Part shown: in pieces, positions 45,576 through 54,584 of the stretch
Position numbering within the stretch: position 1 is the stretch's first letter
Layout of the letters: the number at the start of each line of letters is the position of its first letter
Source: an uncultured Owenweeksia sp.
Lineage (GTDB): Bacteria > Bacteroidota > Bacteroidia > Flavobacteriales > Schleiferiaceae
Reading direction: 5' to 3'
Length of the DNA stretch: 64,000 bases
Assembly (NCBI GenBank): GCA_937146805.1
Contig: CAKZRR010000057.1
Span: 1-64,000, forward strand
The notes under the pieces: generated by a model
What the model was told of the DNA's origin: nothing
Database searches by the model: none
The model's input: the letters and a program-made list of their open reading frames with translations, nothing else
Made by a program: the position numbers and the translations under genes

Positions 45576-45583
45576 CAAAAGTA
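45576..45583 (-). promoter_or_regulatory. -7 element for the nucleotidyltransferase gene
   Basis: Minus-strand TACTTTTG matches TAnnTTTG in the 74-base gap after dut. It could give a second promoter inside the array. No clear TTG partner. Confidence 0.3.
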
Positions 45584-45617
45584 CGCCTTATTTAAAGTTA
45601 TTAGTTAAGTACGATAA

Positions 45618-46061
45618 TCAGTTTTTTCCTGTACTCCCAAAGCCTCCAATTCCACGATCGGTAGTTTCTAAATTTTGGGTTGGTTCCCATTCAATTTGGG
45701 TGTAACTAGCTACTACCAATTGAGCAATTCGCTCACCGGGGTTTACTGTTACTTCTTGGTTGGATAGGTTTACCAAAATCACTCCAATTTCACCGCGATA
45801 ATCTGAATCTATTGTGCCTGGTGTATTGAGCACGGTAAGCCCTTGTTTTAGAGCCATGCCGCTACGCGGGCGTACCTGCGCTTCGTAACCTTGTGGTAAA
45901 GCGATGCTCAATCCTGTTTTAACAAGGCTTCGCTCCAATGGTTTTAAAAGTAAAGGCTCGCTCAATTGGGCGGTTAAATCCATCCCTGCAGATCCTTCGG
46001 TTTTGTATTGAGGTAGGCCAGTAGCCGTGTTTATTACAGGAACCTTTATTTTATTTGTCAT
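45618..46061 (-). CDS. dut: dUTP diphosphatase
   Basis: The 147-aa trimeric dUTPase has all five motifs: [18 protein letters not shown], the uracil-binding [13 protein letters not shown], the PGERIAQLV motif and the C-terminal [10 protein letters not shown]. It removes dUTP and supplies dUMP. It overlaps the flippase gene by 11 bases. Confidence 0.96.
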   Translation of the reverse strand: MTNKIKVPVINTATGLPQYKTEGSAGMDLTAQLSEPLLLKPLERSLVKTGLSIALPQGYEAQVRPRSGMALKQGLTVLNTPGTIDSDYRGEIGVILVNLSNQEVTVNPGERIAQLVVASYTQIEWEPTQNLETTDRGIGGFGSTGKN

Positions 46062-47526
46062 GTTTCAATAGTTTTTGGATATCCTTTTTTTCAAGGAGGT
46101 AAAGTAAAAGCAGGTAGGTTAAAACGATAGCACTACTGGCCAAAAAGTTTTCACGCAAGTGGGCAAAACTTAAGTAAGCTAGAGCAATGCCACTTAGTAA
46201 GTAGGTAAAAATACGGGCAATGGGGTATGGCGTATGGTAATGTTTTTGGTTAAGATAGTAGGCGTAGGCGGTCATACTGGCATACGAAAGTAGAGTAGCA
46301 ATGGCAGCTCCTAAAATCTCGTATTTTGGAATTAATAGAAGGTTTAAACCAACAGTAACGGCAAAGCCAGTAAAGGTAATGTAAGCGCCATACCTGGTTT
46401 TGTCTTCTAGTTTGTACCAAATGTTGAGGTTCATGTTAATACCTACCAACAAGTTGGCAAAAAGTAACAGCGGTGCAAGGTAAAGCCCCTCCCAATATTT
46501 GGGGTCAATAAAAATTTTAACCACATCTATAAAACAAACTAAGCCCACAAAAATCACGGATTGAAAGAGTGTAAAAAACTTGAGTATTTGTGCGTACATT
46601 TTTTTCGGATTCTCTTCTTTGGCTTGCGCAAAAAAGAAAGGTTCGGCAGCAAAGCGAAAGGCTTGAATAAACATCATCATAAAAGTGGCAATTTTGTAAT
46701 TGGCACCATACATGGCAATTTCTTCAAAGGCTCTGCCTTCGGGTAATAAATACTTTAAAAATTGGCGATCCAGCATTTCGTTGGCAATACCTGCAAAGCC
46801 CGCAATTACTAGAGGTGTGGCATACAACAAGTATTTTTTTTCTAATGACCAATTTAAGCGGAAGCTAAAGCCTTTAAACGTAGGCAGAAGCAATAGAAGC
46901 ATAACCCCGTTAGCAATAATATTAGCTATAAAAATATAGGCAACTCCCCATTCGGGGTGATAAATTTGTTGGATAAAACTGGTTAGAATATCCTTAGAAA
47001 TAAGCCAAGGACAAATCGAAAAAATAAAAACATTGAGCAGTACAAAAATTAGTATTTGGCTTATGCGGATGCTCACGAATTTAAGCGCCTTATTTTGAGC
47101 TCTAAGCTTGGCAAAGGGAACAGCGGCAATGGCATCCATCATTACAATAAGCACCATATATATGGGGTACTCTGGATGTTCCTCGTACTTCATTATGCCG
47201 GCAACTTGTGGCAAAAAGAGCAGCATGAGTAATATAAAAACCAGTGATATGGAAAGAACAGGGAATAGCGTATGACTGAAAATTTGATTGCCTTGTTGGG
47301 CGTTTTCTTTCTTAGAAAAAAACCGAAAGAAGGTGGTCTCCATTCCAAAAGTGAAAATCACCATTAAAAAGGCAATGAGGGAGTAAATATCACTATTAAC
47401 ACCATAATCAAACTTACTTAAAGCGGTAGTGTGGATGGGTGTTAAAAAAAAATTTAGAAAGCGCCCCAAAATACTGCTGAGGCCATAGATGGCGGTTTGT
47501 CCGGCAAGTTTTTTGAGTATTGACAT
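46051..47526 (-). CDS. Oligosaccharide flippase (Wzx-like)
   Basis: The 491-aa membrane protein has about twelve to fourteen helices and the conserved N-terminal [20 protein letters not shown] of polysaccharide-biosynthesis flippases. It would move lipid-linked sugars across the inner membrane. It heads the array flippase-dut-nucleotidyltransferase-TPR-DUF4292-EnvC-like. Confidence 0.88.
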   Translation of the reverse strand: MSILKKLAGQTAIYGLSSILGRFLNFFLTPIHTTALSKFDYGVNSDIYSLIAFLMVIFTFGMETTFFRFFSKKENAQQGNQIFSHTLFPVLSISLVFILLMLLFLPQVAGIMKYEEHPEYPIYMVLIVMMDAIAAVPFAKLRAQNKALKFVSIRISQILIFVLLNVFIFSICPWLISKDILTSFIQQIYHPEWGVAYIFIANIIANGVMLLLLLPTFKGFSFRLNWSLEKKYLLYATPLVIAGFAGIANEMLDRQFLKYLLPEGRAFEEIAMYGANYKIATFMMMFIQAFRFAAEPFFFAQAKEENPKKMYAQILKFFTLFQSVIFVGLVCFIDVVKIFIDPKYWEGLYLAPLLLFANLLVGINMNLNIWYKLEDKTRYGAYITFTGFAVTVGLNLLLIPKYEILGAAIATLLSYASMTAYAYYLNQKHYHTPYPIARIFTYLLSGIALAYLSFAHLRENFLASSAIVLTYLLLLYLLEKKDIQKLLKHDK

Positions 47527-47655
47527 TTATGAGTTTTGGGCTAGTAAATTTAATAGGCTAGTGGCCTAAATTACCAAGGGCAGGGCAGAGTTCTTAACGA
47601 AGTAATTCACCTTTTAGCGTATAAAATTTACTGCTTTAACCGCTTGCATTAGTAG

Positions 47656-47663
47656 TATATTTG
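47656..47663 (+). promoter_or_regulatory. -7 element for the M28 peptidase gene
   Basis: TATATTTG matches TAnnTTTG, 26 bases before the ATG at 47,690. Confidence 0.45.
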
Positions 47664-47689
47664 AGCACTTTTTAAAATTAAAAATTAGG

Positions 47690-49366
47690 ATGCGCATATT
47701 TTTTCTTTCTGCACTGGTATTGGCCAGTTGTGTTGGTTTTGGTCAAAAGGAATGTTTTACACCGCTGCCAAATGCGGTTGAGCGTTTATCTACAGACCTT
47801 AAGTATTTATCATCTGACAAGTTAGAAGGGCGTGCGCCAGGTGAAGAGGGAGGAAATTTGGCAGCCTATTATATCGCTAATCAATTTTCTAGATTAGAAT
47901 TACCGGGTGTGTGGCGCGGTGATTTTTTACAACCATTTGAGGTGCCCGTTGATGCCGTTTTTGGAATAGATAACGTCCTCTCATTTGATGAAAATGAGTT
48001 AAAATTAAACGAAGATTATTACCCAACTCGGTTTACCATTAATGGCGAAGTCAAGGGAGAGGCTGTTTATGTAAAGTACGGAATGGTGGCTTCGGAAATA
48101 AATTATGATGATTATAAGAAATTAAAGCCGAAGAAATTGGAAGGGAAAATATTTGTGATGGATGTTTCCTCTCCTGATGGTATTCACCCGCATTCGGCTT
48201 ATTTAAAGTATCACGATTTGGGAGACCGCATTACAATGGCTAAAGAAAAGGGAGCTATAGCCGTGGTTTTGGTGAATATGGATGGAAGTGCAAATGATAT
48301 AGCGCCCACCTTTAAAACATTGCAAAGCAAGGGCTTGCCAGTGGTGTTTGTAACTAATAATGAAATGGCCAAAAAATTAAAAAAGGCAAAAAATATTGAC
48401 TTGCAAACGGAGGTGACCGAAAAAAAGATTACCACTTATAATGTAGCTGCTCACCTAGATAATGGCGCTAAAAAAACAGTGATTATTGGGGCGCATTATG
48501 ATCATCTAGGTTTTGGTAATCGCAGCTCATTAGCGGCTGATAAGGGCAAGGTTATTCATAATGGTGCAGATGATAATGCCAGCGGTACGGCTGCTTTAAT
48601 AGAGATAGCACGGAACATTGCTAAAAACAAAGAGGTTTTTAAAGCACACAATTATGTTTTTGTGGCCTTTTCGGCAGAAGAAATGGGTTTGCTGGGCTCA
48701 GATTACTTTGTGGACAGCTATGAGCATATTAAGGATATTAAGTATATGCTGAATATGGATATGGTGGGTCGTTTAGAGGATATGGTATTGGCCGTAAACG
48801 GAGTAGGCACTTCGGGAATTTGGAGAAAATTAGTGGAAGACAGCAAATGTTCGGAAATAAAGGTGAAGACATCTCTTAGCGGAGTTGGGCCTTCCGACCA
48901 CACTAATTTTTATTATAAAGACATTCCCGTTTTACACTTTTTTACCGGTACCCATAGCGATTACCATAAACCGAGTGATGATTTTGAAAAACTAAATATA
49001 AAAGGCGAAGCGCAGGTAGTAGATTTTATTTTGCAGGTTATTTACAAGAGTCAAAGACATAGGGATATGCTTTTTGCCAAAACTACCGAAGCGTCTTCAG
49101 CCGCACCCAAGTTTAGTGTTACTTTAGGTGTAATGCCAGATTACATGTATGAAGGCGAAGGCATGCGAATAGACGGTGTTAATGATGGAAAACCCGCCCA
49201 AAAAGCCGGTTTGATCACTGGTGATGTGGTGATACAACTAGGTGATGTAAAGGTGGTTGATATGATGAGTTATATGAAAGCTTTAGGTCAGTTTAAAAAG
49301 GGCGATAACGCTAAAGTAGTAGTAAAAAGAGGGAAGGAAAAAGTAACCAAAGAAGTAAAATTTTAA
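47690..49366 (+). CDS. Exported M28 metallopeptidase with PA and PDZ domains
   Basis: The 558-aa protein has a signal peptide (IFFLSALVLASCVGFGQ). A PA-type insert lies at about 110-230. The M28 catalytic core has H269 in GAHYDHLGF, then HNGADDNASGTAAL with the metal-bridging Asp, and FSAEEMGLLGS with the catalytic Glu. A C-terminal PDZ domain (about 475-555) carries AGLITGDVVIQLGD. It is an aminopeptidase of the periplasm or surface. The gpsA gene follows within 12 bases. Confidence 0.9.
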   Translation: MRIFFLSALVLASCVGFGQKECFTPLPNAVERLSTDLKYLSSDKLEGRAPGEEGGNLAAYYIANQFSRLELPGVWRGDFLQPFEVPVDAVFGIDNVLSFDENELKLNEDYYPTRFTINGEVKGEAVYVKYGMVASEINYDDYKKLKPKKLEGKIFVMDVSSPDGIHPHSAYLKYHDLGDRITMAKEKGAIAVVLVNMDGSANDIAPTFKTLQSKGLPVVFVTNNEMAKKLKKAKNIDLQTEVTEKKITTYNVAAHLDNGAKKTVIIGAHYDHLGFGNRSSLAADKGKVIHNGADDNASGTAALIEIARNIAKNKEVFKAHNYVFVAFSAEEMGLLGSDYFVDSYEHIKDIKYMLNMDMVGRLEDMVLAVNGVGTSGIWRKLVEDSKCSEIKVKTSLSGVGPSDHTNFYYKDIPVLHFFTGTHSDYHKPSDDFEKLNIKGEAQVVDFILQVIYKSQRHRDMLFAKTTEASSAAPKFSVTLGVMPDYMYEGEGMRIDGVNDGKPAQKAGLITGDVVIQLGDVKVVDMMSYMKALGQFKKGDNAKVVVKRGKEKVTKEVKF

Positions 49367-49377
49367 GATTGCAAAAC

Positions 49378-50361
49378 ATGAAAATTGCGGTAGTAGGAGG
49401 TGGTAGCTGGGCCACGGCCTTAGTAAAAATGTTGACGGAAAATTGCGACTATGTGGGTTGGTGGATGCGCGATGAAGACAGCGTTTTACATATTAAAAAG
49501 TACCACCACAACCCAAGGTATTTAAGTTCGGTAGAACTGCATACCGAGCGTATTGATATCACCACCGACTTTAATCACATAGTAGAACAAGCAGATTACT
49601 TAGTGTTTGCCGTTCCTTCTGCATTTTTAAAAAATGCGCTGGAAGGTTTAACGGTGTCCTTAAAAGATAAGGTGATTTTTAGCGCCATTAAGGGCATTGT
49701 ACCCAATGATAATTTGATTGTAGGCGAATTTTTCAATCAAAAATACGAAGTGCCTTTGCAAAATATTGGGGTAATAACAGGGCCATGTCATGCTGAGGAG
49801 GTAGCGCTCGAACGTCTGTCCTACCTCACGGTAGCCTGTATGGATGAAGACCATGCCGAGAACTTAACAGCCATGCTTAAAGGACCATTTATCAAGGTTA
49901 CCATTACCGATGATATTTACGGGACTGAGTACGCTGCAGTTTTAAAAAACATATATGCTTTAGCAGCGGGTATTTGTCATGGCTTGGGTTATGGCGATAA
50001 CTTTCAGGCGGTATTGGTAAGCAATGCCATTAGAGAGATGAAGCGTTTTATAAAAGCGGTACATCCTATTAAAAGAGATATTAATGATTCGGCCTACTTA
50101 GGCGATTTATTGGTAACCGCCTATTCACAGTTTAGTAGAAATAGAACCTTTGGAAACATGATTGGAAAGGGGTATACCGTGCGATCGGCAATGTTAGAAA
50201 TGAGCATGGTGGCGGAAGGCTACTATGCCTCCGAGCTGGTGCGTATGCTATGTAAAGAAAATGAGGTAAAAATGCCTATTTCTAATGCCGTTTACAAAAT
50301 ACTCTACGAAGGCAAAAATCCCAAAAAAGTGATTAAAAAACTTACAGAGCGTTTAAATTAA
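49378..50361 (+). CDS. gpsA: Glycerol-3-phosphate dehydrogenase (NAD(P)+)
   Basis: The 327-aa enzyme has the N-terminal Rossmann loop VVGGGSWATAL, FAVPSAFLKNAL, GPCHAEEV and the catalytic lysine in AAVLKNIYALAAG. It makes sn-glycerol-3-phosphate for phospholipids. I prefer the ATG at 49,378 over an in-frame TTG nine bases upstream. Confidence 0.95.
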   Translation: MKIAVVGGGSWATALVKMLTENCDYVGWWMRDEDSVLHIKKYHHNPRYLSSVELHTERIDITTDFNHIVEQADYLVFAVPSAFLKNALEGLTVSLKDKVIFSAIKGIVPNDNLIVGEFFNQKYEVPLQNIGVITGPCHAEEVALERLSYLTVACMDEDHAENLTAMLKGPFIKVTITDDIYGTEYAAVLKNIYALAAGICHGLGYGDNFQAVLVSNAIREMKRFIKAVHPIKRDINDSAYLGDLLVTAYSQFSRNRTFGNMIGKGYTVRSAMLEMSMVAEGYYASELVRMLCKENEVKMPISNAVYKILYEGKNPKKVIKKLTERLN

Positions 50362-50440
50362 GGCCGCTTTCGCGGAATGTGTTTAGAACCTAAAAGCACT
50401 TTTTTGCTTAGATTAACGCCTTCATTCAGTAAGGCAAAAA

Positions 50441-51133
50441 ATGGCAGAGCAAACCAAGAAAATTACATCCAACGAAGGTTTTCCTTTTATATCATTACAC
50501 TTTGATCATCAGCCTATAAAAAAGGTATTGGAGGCAAGTAATAAGTTTTTACATGAAATGGAGCTGCGAAGATCGGTGCGCCATTTTTCGGATAAAGAAA
50601 TCCCAAAAGAGGTAATTGAGGGTTTAATAAAAACGGCCAGTACCGCACCCAGTGGAGCCAATAAACAACCGTGGACATTTGTAGCCATTTCTAACCCTGC
50701 TATTAAGGCTAAAATTAGAGCGGCCGCTGAACAAGAGGAACGTGAGTTTTACGAAAATAGAGCCACTGAAGAGTGGCTAAGCGATTTGGCGCCCTTAGGA
50801 ACCGATTGGTCTAAACCCTTTTTAGAAACCGCTCCTTGGCTTATCGTTGTTTTTAAGCAAGCCTACAATCAACTAGAAGAAACCAAAAGCAAAAATTATT
50901 ACGTTCAAGAGTCAGTGGGTATTGCTTGTGGCTTTTTAATTGCCGCTATTCACCAAGTGGGTTTGGCCACCTTAACGCACACGCCAAGCCCTATGAATTT
51001 TTTAACGGAGATACTTGAACGACCTTCTAATGAAAAGCCCTTTTTGCTGCTCCCAGTAGGCTACCCAGCTAATGAATGCATTGTGCCGGATATTGCGCGT
51101 AAAGAATTGGACGAGGTGAGTGTTTTTATTTAG
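50441..51133 (+). CDS. Nitroreductase-family oxidoreductase
   Basis: The 230-aa protein is of the FMN-dependent nitroreductase type: RRSVRHFSDKEIP near residue 45 (FMN phosphate binding), STAPSGANKQPWTF and the C-terminal LLLPVGYPANE. It may act on quinones, nitro compounds or, as in the BluB/IYD branch, halogenated tyrosines. The substrate cannot be decided. The stop overlaps the convergent LamG gene by four bases. Confidence 0.88.
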   Translation: MAEQTKKITSNEGFPFISLHFDHQPIKKVLEASNKFLHEMELRRSVRHFSDKEIPKEVIEGLIKTASTAPSGANKQPWTFVAISNPAIKAKIRAAAEQEEREFYENRATEEWLSDLAPLGTDWSKPFLETAPWLIVVFKQAYNQLEETKSKNYYVQESVGIACGFLIAAIHQVGLATLTHTPSPMNFLTEILERPSNEKPFLLLPVGYPANECIVPDIARKELDEVSVFI

Positions 51134-52902
51134 GGTGAAAGAATACTAATAGGCTCTACGACCACACGATACTCACAGTTTACTTTTACAAAGTAATTCC
51201 CAGGAGGTAGTTGGTTTACATCCAATGTTTTTACCTCAGAAGCATTAGAGTTTAGTTGGCTGCTAATTAAAGTTTGCCCGCTTCTATCAATAATTTCCAC
51301 AGTTCCTTTGATGGGTTGCAATCCCAAATTTTCAATTTTAAGTTGGCCCTGATCTACTAAAGTCGGGTATACTTTTACTTCTTCCAAAACAGGAACTTCG
51401 CGCAACCGCAAGGTGCCTCTCGTAATTTCAATATAGCGTGGTTCCGTTGCCTCTAAACCCGATTGCGTTTTCACGGTCCACTTATAATAGCGCGTGTGGC
51501 CCTGTGGCATGGAGATAAAATTTAACAGGCTGTCAAGCTTAGCATAGCTTATTGTAAAAACAGAATCTTTACCACCATTGTTAGACGGTTGATTTACTTG
51601 TGAAGGATTAAAACTTCCAGTTACTTTATCCAAGTGCCATTCAAATCGTTCTGAACTTTTAAGACCCGGGTTTTGCCATTTAAAAGTAGCAGTTTGGGCA
51701 CTCCAGCCTTGTAAAACTAGCTGACTACTATCAGCTGGCGATTTTAAACCAAACACCACTTGCGGTGCACTACTACTCAAAATATATTGCTTGGATCCCG
51801 TAGCTGGATACGAAATATTGGTTCCTATGGTGGTGGTGGTGGCTTCTTTCCAAAGACCGGTGCCGCTTTTGTAAGCTAACTTTAGGGCGTTGGCACTAAT
51901 AACTCCCGGGTAGCCGTTAAAGTTATAATCAATTTGGTGACCTTGACTGCTGCCGCTTTGAAAAACACCCCAGTAGCGTTTATTCATTAAACTAAAATGG
52001 TTTACGGGTGGCGTAGTATCTAAATGAGCTCCATCGGTATGGTATAAAAACATGCCATCGGGGGTTCCAGTTACATTGCTTAAAGTCATGCTGTCTCCAT
52101 CCATGTGTGCTATGCTTAAAGTGGTGCCTGTCCAGTTTGCCGGAAAGGCATAAACAGCGGTATCGCCCACATGTGCGGTAGAAGCTTCCCAGGTGGGGGC
52201 AGGAGTGCTCAACGTTCCATTAAAACTATTGCTACTCTTATCGGCAGTGGTGGTTCCAGTAAACTCGTCCATAGGATAGTAGGCAACCAAGCCAGTCTCA
52301 TTTCCATTAAGGGTTTGACACATACGGCTTCTAATATCGCTTAGGCTTAAAGCTTGATTCCAAATTCTAACTTCTTCAATTGATCCGTCAAATTCGCGAG
52401 TTTGGGCGGACTCAGCCATACGACCAATACGCAATGGCCCAGTAGAAACCTTTATGGTTCCCGAAAAATTACTAGAACCAACTTCTTCGCCATCAACATA
52501 TACCTTTAAAACGCTACCGTTGTAGGTGCCCACCACATGGTGCCACTTATTGGTGCCTAATACAGCAGGAGAAATAACTTCTTTCCAGCTAGAGGTGGTA
52601 GAGGCGATGTTAAAGGAGAGTTTTCCGCCATCTCCGCAACGCAAAACATACCCTTCTTCGCCATTTCCTCCCGTCCAGCGGTCGGTGCTTACTATGGAGT
52701 TTATCCAAGAAGTGTTGCCAAAAGTTTTGGCGTAAATCCAAGCTTCAACACTAATATTAGTAGAAGGATTAAGAGCGGTATTATGAGGGATCTCTACATA
52801 TTTTATCCCGCTAGAAAAATCTAAACAGGCATGAGCACCATTTTGAGAAAGGCTAAAAAGAGACGAAAAACAAGCTAAAAGCAGGAAGTAATTTTTTTTC
52901 AT
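51130..52902 (-). CDS. Secreted LamG-domain protein with T9SS sorting tail
   Basis: I start at the ATG at 52,902 (590 aa), since the 12 residues before it do not form a signal peptide; after it YFLLLACFSSLFSLSQ does. A LamG-like jellyroll (about 20-215) shows SVEAWIYAKTFGN, HHVVGTYNGSVLKVYVDGEEVG and FDGSIEEVRIWNQALSL. The C-terminal 80 residues (VKVYPTLVDQGQLKIENLG) are a type A T9SS sorting domain. It is exported to the surface and may bind sugars. Confidence 0.83.
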   Translation of the reverse strand: MKKNYFLLLACFSSLFSLSQNGAHACLDFSSGIKYVEIPHNTALNPSTNISVEAWIYAKTFGNTSWINSIVSTDRWTGGNGEEGYVLRCGDGGKLSFNIASTTSSWKEVISPAVLGTNKWHHVVGTYNGSVLKVYVDGEEVGSSNFSGTIKVSTGPLRIGRMAESAQTREFDGSIEEVRIWNQALSLSDIRSRMCQTLNGNETGLVAYYPMDEFTGTTTADKSSNSFNGTLSTPAPTWEASTAHVGDTAVYAFPANWTGTTLSIAHMDGDSMTLSNVTGTPDGMFLYHTDGAHLDTTPPVNHFSLMNKRYWGVFQSGSSQGHQIDYNFNGYPGVISANALKLAYKSGTGLWKEATTTTIGTNISYPATGSKQYILSSSAPQVVFGLKSPADSSQLVLQGWSAQTATFKWQNPGLKSSERFEWHLDKVTGSFNPSQVNQPSNNGGKDSVFTISYAKLDSLLNFISMPQGHTRYYKWTVKTQSGLEATEPRYIEITRGTLRLREVPVLEEVKVYPTLVDQGQLKIENLGLQPIKGTVEIIDRSGQTLISSQLNSNASEVKTLDVNQLPPGNYFVKVNCEYRVVVEPISILSP

Positions 52903-52980
52903 ACACCGGAAAAATGAAGATTTCGCCCAAATGTACAAAACAGATTGCCAACATTTTAACTTTTAACAGTCATACAAATG

Positions 52981-53544
52981 TTATACTAAACCGTACTTAG
53001 AAAAAAGCTTTTTTCGCATAGGCGCAATGCCATAGCTATGCTTTGAAATATGACGTAATGCTAGGCCATCTAGCATGGTTAATAAATAAATGGCCTCCCC
53101 TTGGGCATCTTTAAATTGGAGTTGAAGAAACAGTTCTTCAAAAGCCTTTTCCCACAAAGAAATATTAGCATCTAATAGCTTTAGTACCTCGCTAGCATGC
53201 TGACCTTGTAAATGCAAAAAAAGGGAGAAGCGTTTGATGTATGTTTGATGCTGAATGTAATCTAAAAAAAGATCAATAAGTCTTTTTAAGTTTTCCTTTG
53301 GCGGTGCCTGATTATCCCAGTTAGCTGGTTTTATTTGATCTAGACTTACGGTTTTAAGCACCTCAAGTAAAAGATCTTCTTTATTTCTATAATAATGATA
53401 CATCAAGCCCTTAGAAATGCCTGCATTTTTGGCAATCATGGAGATACTCGTTTCCTGATAACCGTGCGTAGCAAAAAGCTTAAATGCGGTTTGAAAAATA
53501 ACCGATTTCGTGTCTCTTTCCGGTGATGATGGGTTAGATTGCAT
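52981..53544 (-). CDS. TetR-family transcriptional regulator
   Basis: The 187-aa protein has the TetR helix-turn-helix: FQTAFKLFATHGYQETSISM and IAKNAGISKGLMYHYYRNKE (residues about 18-58). The C-terminal ligand-binding part is not specific. It lies 18 bases downstream of the Crp/Fnr gene on the same strand. The target genes are unknown. Confidence 0.9.
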   Translation of the reverse strand: MQSNPSSPERDTKSVIFQTAFKLFATHGYQETSISMIAKNAGISKGLMYHYYRNKEDLLLEVLKTVSLDQIKPANWDNQAPPKENLKRLIDLFLDYIQHQTYIKRFSLFLHLQGQHASEVLKLLDANISLWEKAFEELFLQLQFKDAQGEAIYLLTMLDGLALRHISKHSYGIAPMRKKLFSKYGLV

Positions 53545-53562
53545 ATCCGCAAGTTAGTAAAA

Positions 53563-54237
53563 CTAAAATGCAGACAAATCTTTAACAACTATTGACTTTC
53601 TATCAAATTCGATAAGTTGCTCTTCTCTAAGTTCGTTGAGGGTGGTAGTTACAGTTTGTCTAGAGGTGCCAATAAGGTTTGCAATATTTTTGTGTGTATA
53701 AAAATGATCAATTTTTAAATATTCTCCTTCTTTCTCTCCCTTTTCAAGGGCTAATTCCTTAATAAAATCCATTAATCTAGATCGAACATCTTTAAAAACG
53801 AGGTTGTCTATTCTGCGTTCAAGCTTTTTGAGTCTAAAACCTAGCCATTTGTATATTTTAAAGGTAAACTCTTGGTTGTCTTTCATGAGGTCAAAAACTT
53901 GATCCACTTTTAAAGGGCAAAGCGTGGTGTTTTCGTCCATGGCCTCCGCAATTTCAGTTCTTTTCTCTTCGCCAAGTAAGGCCAGTTCGCCAAACATTTC
54001 GCCTTTACCCAATATGGCGCGTACCACTTCATCTCCATTCTCGCTGTAGTTTAATATACGCACCTTGCCGGAGGCTATTAGGTACATAGTGGAGGCAGGA
54101 TCGTCCGTAAAGTAGACGGTTTCTCCTTTTTCAAAATGTTTGTAGTGTTCATTTTGCTGCTCGCGGGCTTGCAGCTTATTGGGGCACATTACCTGAAACA
54201 GGTTAACGTCATCCAAAAGCCAAAATTGATTCTTCAT
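53563..54237 (-). CDS. Crp/Fnr-family transcriptional regulator
   Basis: The 224-aa protein has an N-terminal cyclic-nucleotide-binding fold (TMYLIASGKVRIL, GKGEMFGELALLGEE) and a C-terminal winged helix with HKNIANLIGTSRQTVTTTLN. No Cys cluster for Fe-S binding is present, so it is not a classic Fnr. It has its own promoter (54,292-54,321). Confidence 0.92.
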   Translation of the reverse strand: MKNQFWLLDDVNLFQVMCPNKLQAREQQNEHYKHFEKGETVYFTDDPASTMYLIASGKVRILNYSENGDEVVRAILGKGEMFGELALLGEEKRTEIAEAMDENTTLCPLKVDQVFDLMKDNQEFTFKIYKWLGFRLKKLERRIDNLVFKDVRSRLMDFIKELALEKGEKEGEYLKIDHFYTHKNIANLIGTSRQTVTTTLNELREEQLIEFDRKSIVVKDLSAF

Positions 54238-54584
54238 AGGGGTAAAAGTAATTAAGGGATAAAAGCACCATTAAAGGTAGTGTTAGTACATCAAATATAA
54301 AACCAATTTGCTTGTTACAACATTGATTGCTTTAATTCAATATGGATTGATAGGTATCGCGATAATTTTATATATGATAACTATTTATAAAACAATATTT
54401 TAATATTATTTACTTTAATGTAAAGTATAAATAAAAGCAATCTAGGCACAAAATAATCTAAAGAGTGGATGTAACAGTTTGATTATAATAGCAATATGTT
54501 TAATGATGTGCTATACTAGTAAATATATAGATGAACCTATGACATTTGATTAGAAAGCTTGAAATGATAAATAAATTAAGCAAC
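54238..54584. other. AT-rich intergenic region upstream of the Crp/Fnr gene
   Basis: This 347-base stretch lies between the Crp/Fnr start and the patatin gene's end. It holds the promoter at 54,292-54,321. The rest is very AT-rich and shows no ORF or RNA gene that I can recognise. Confidence 0.5.
54292..54321 (-). promoter_or_regulatory. Promoter of the Crp/Fnr gene
   Basis: Minus-strand TATATTTG (54,299-54,292) has TTG at 54,321-54,319, 19 bases away. This is the Bacteroidota consensus, 55 bases before the start codon. Confidence 0.6.
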
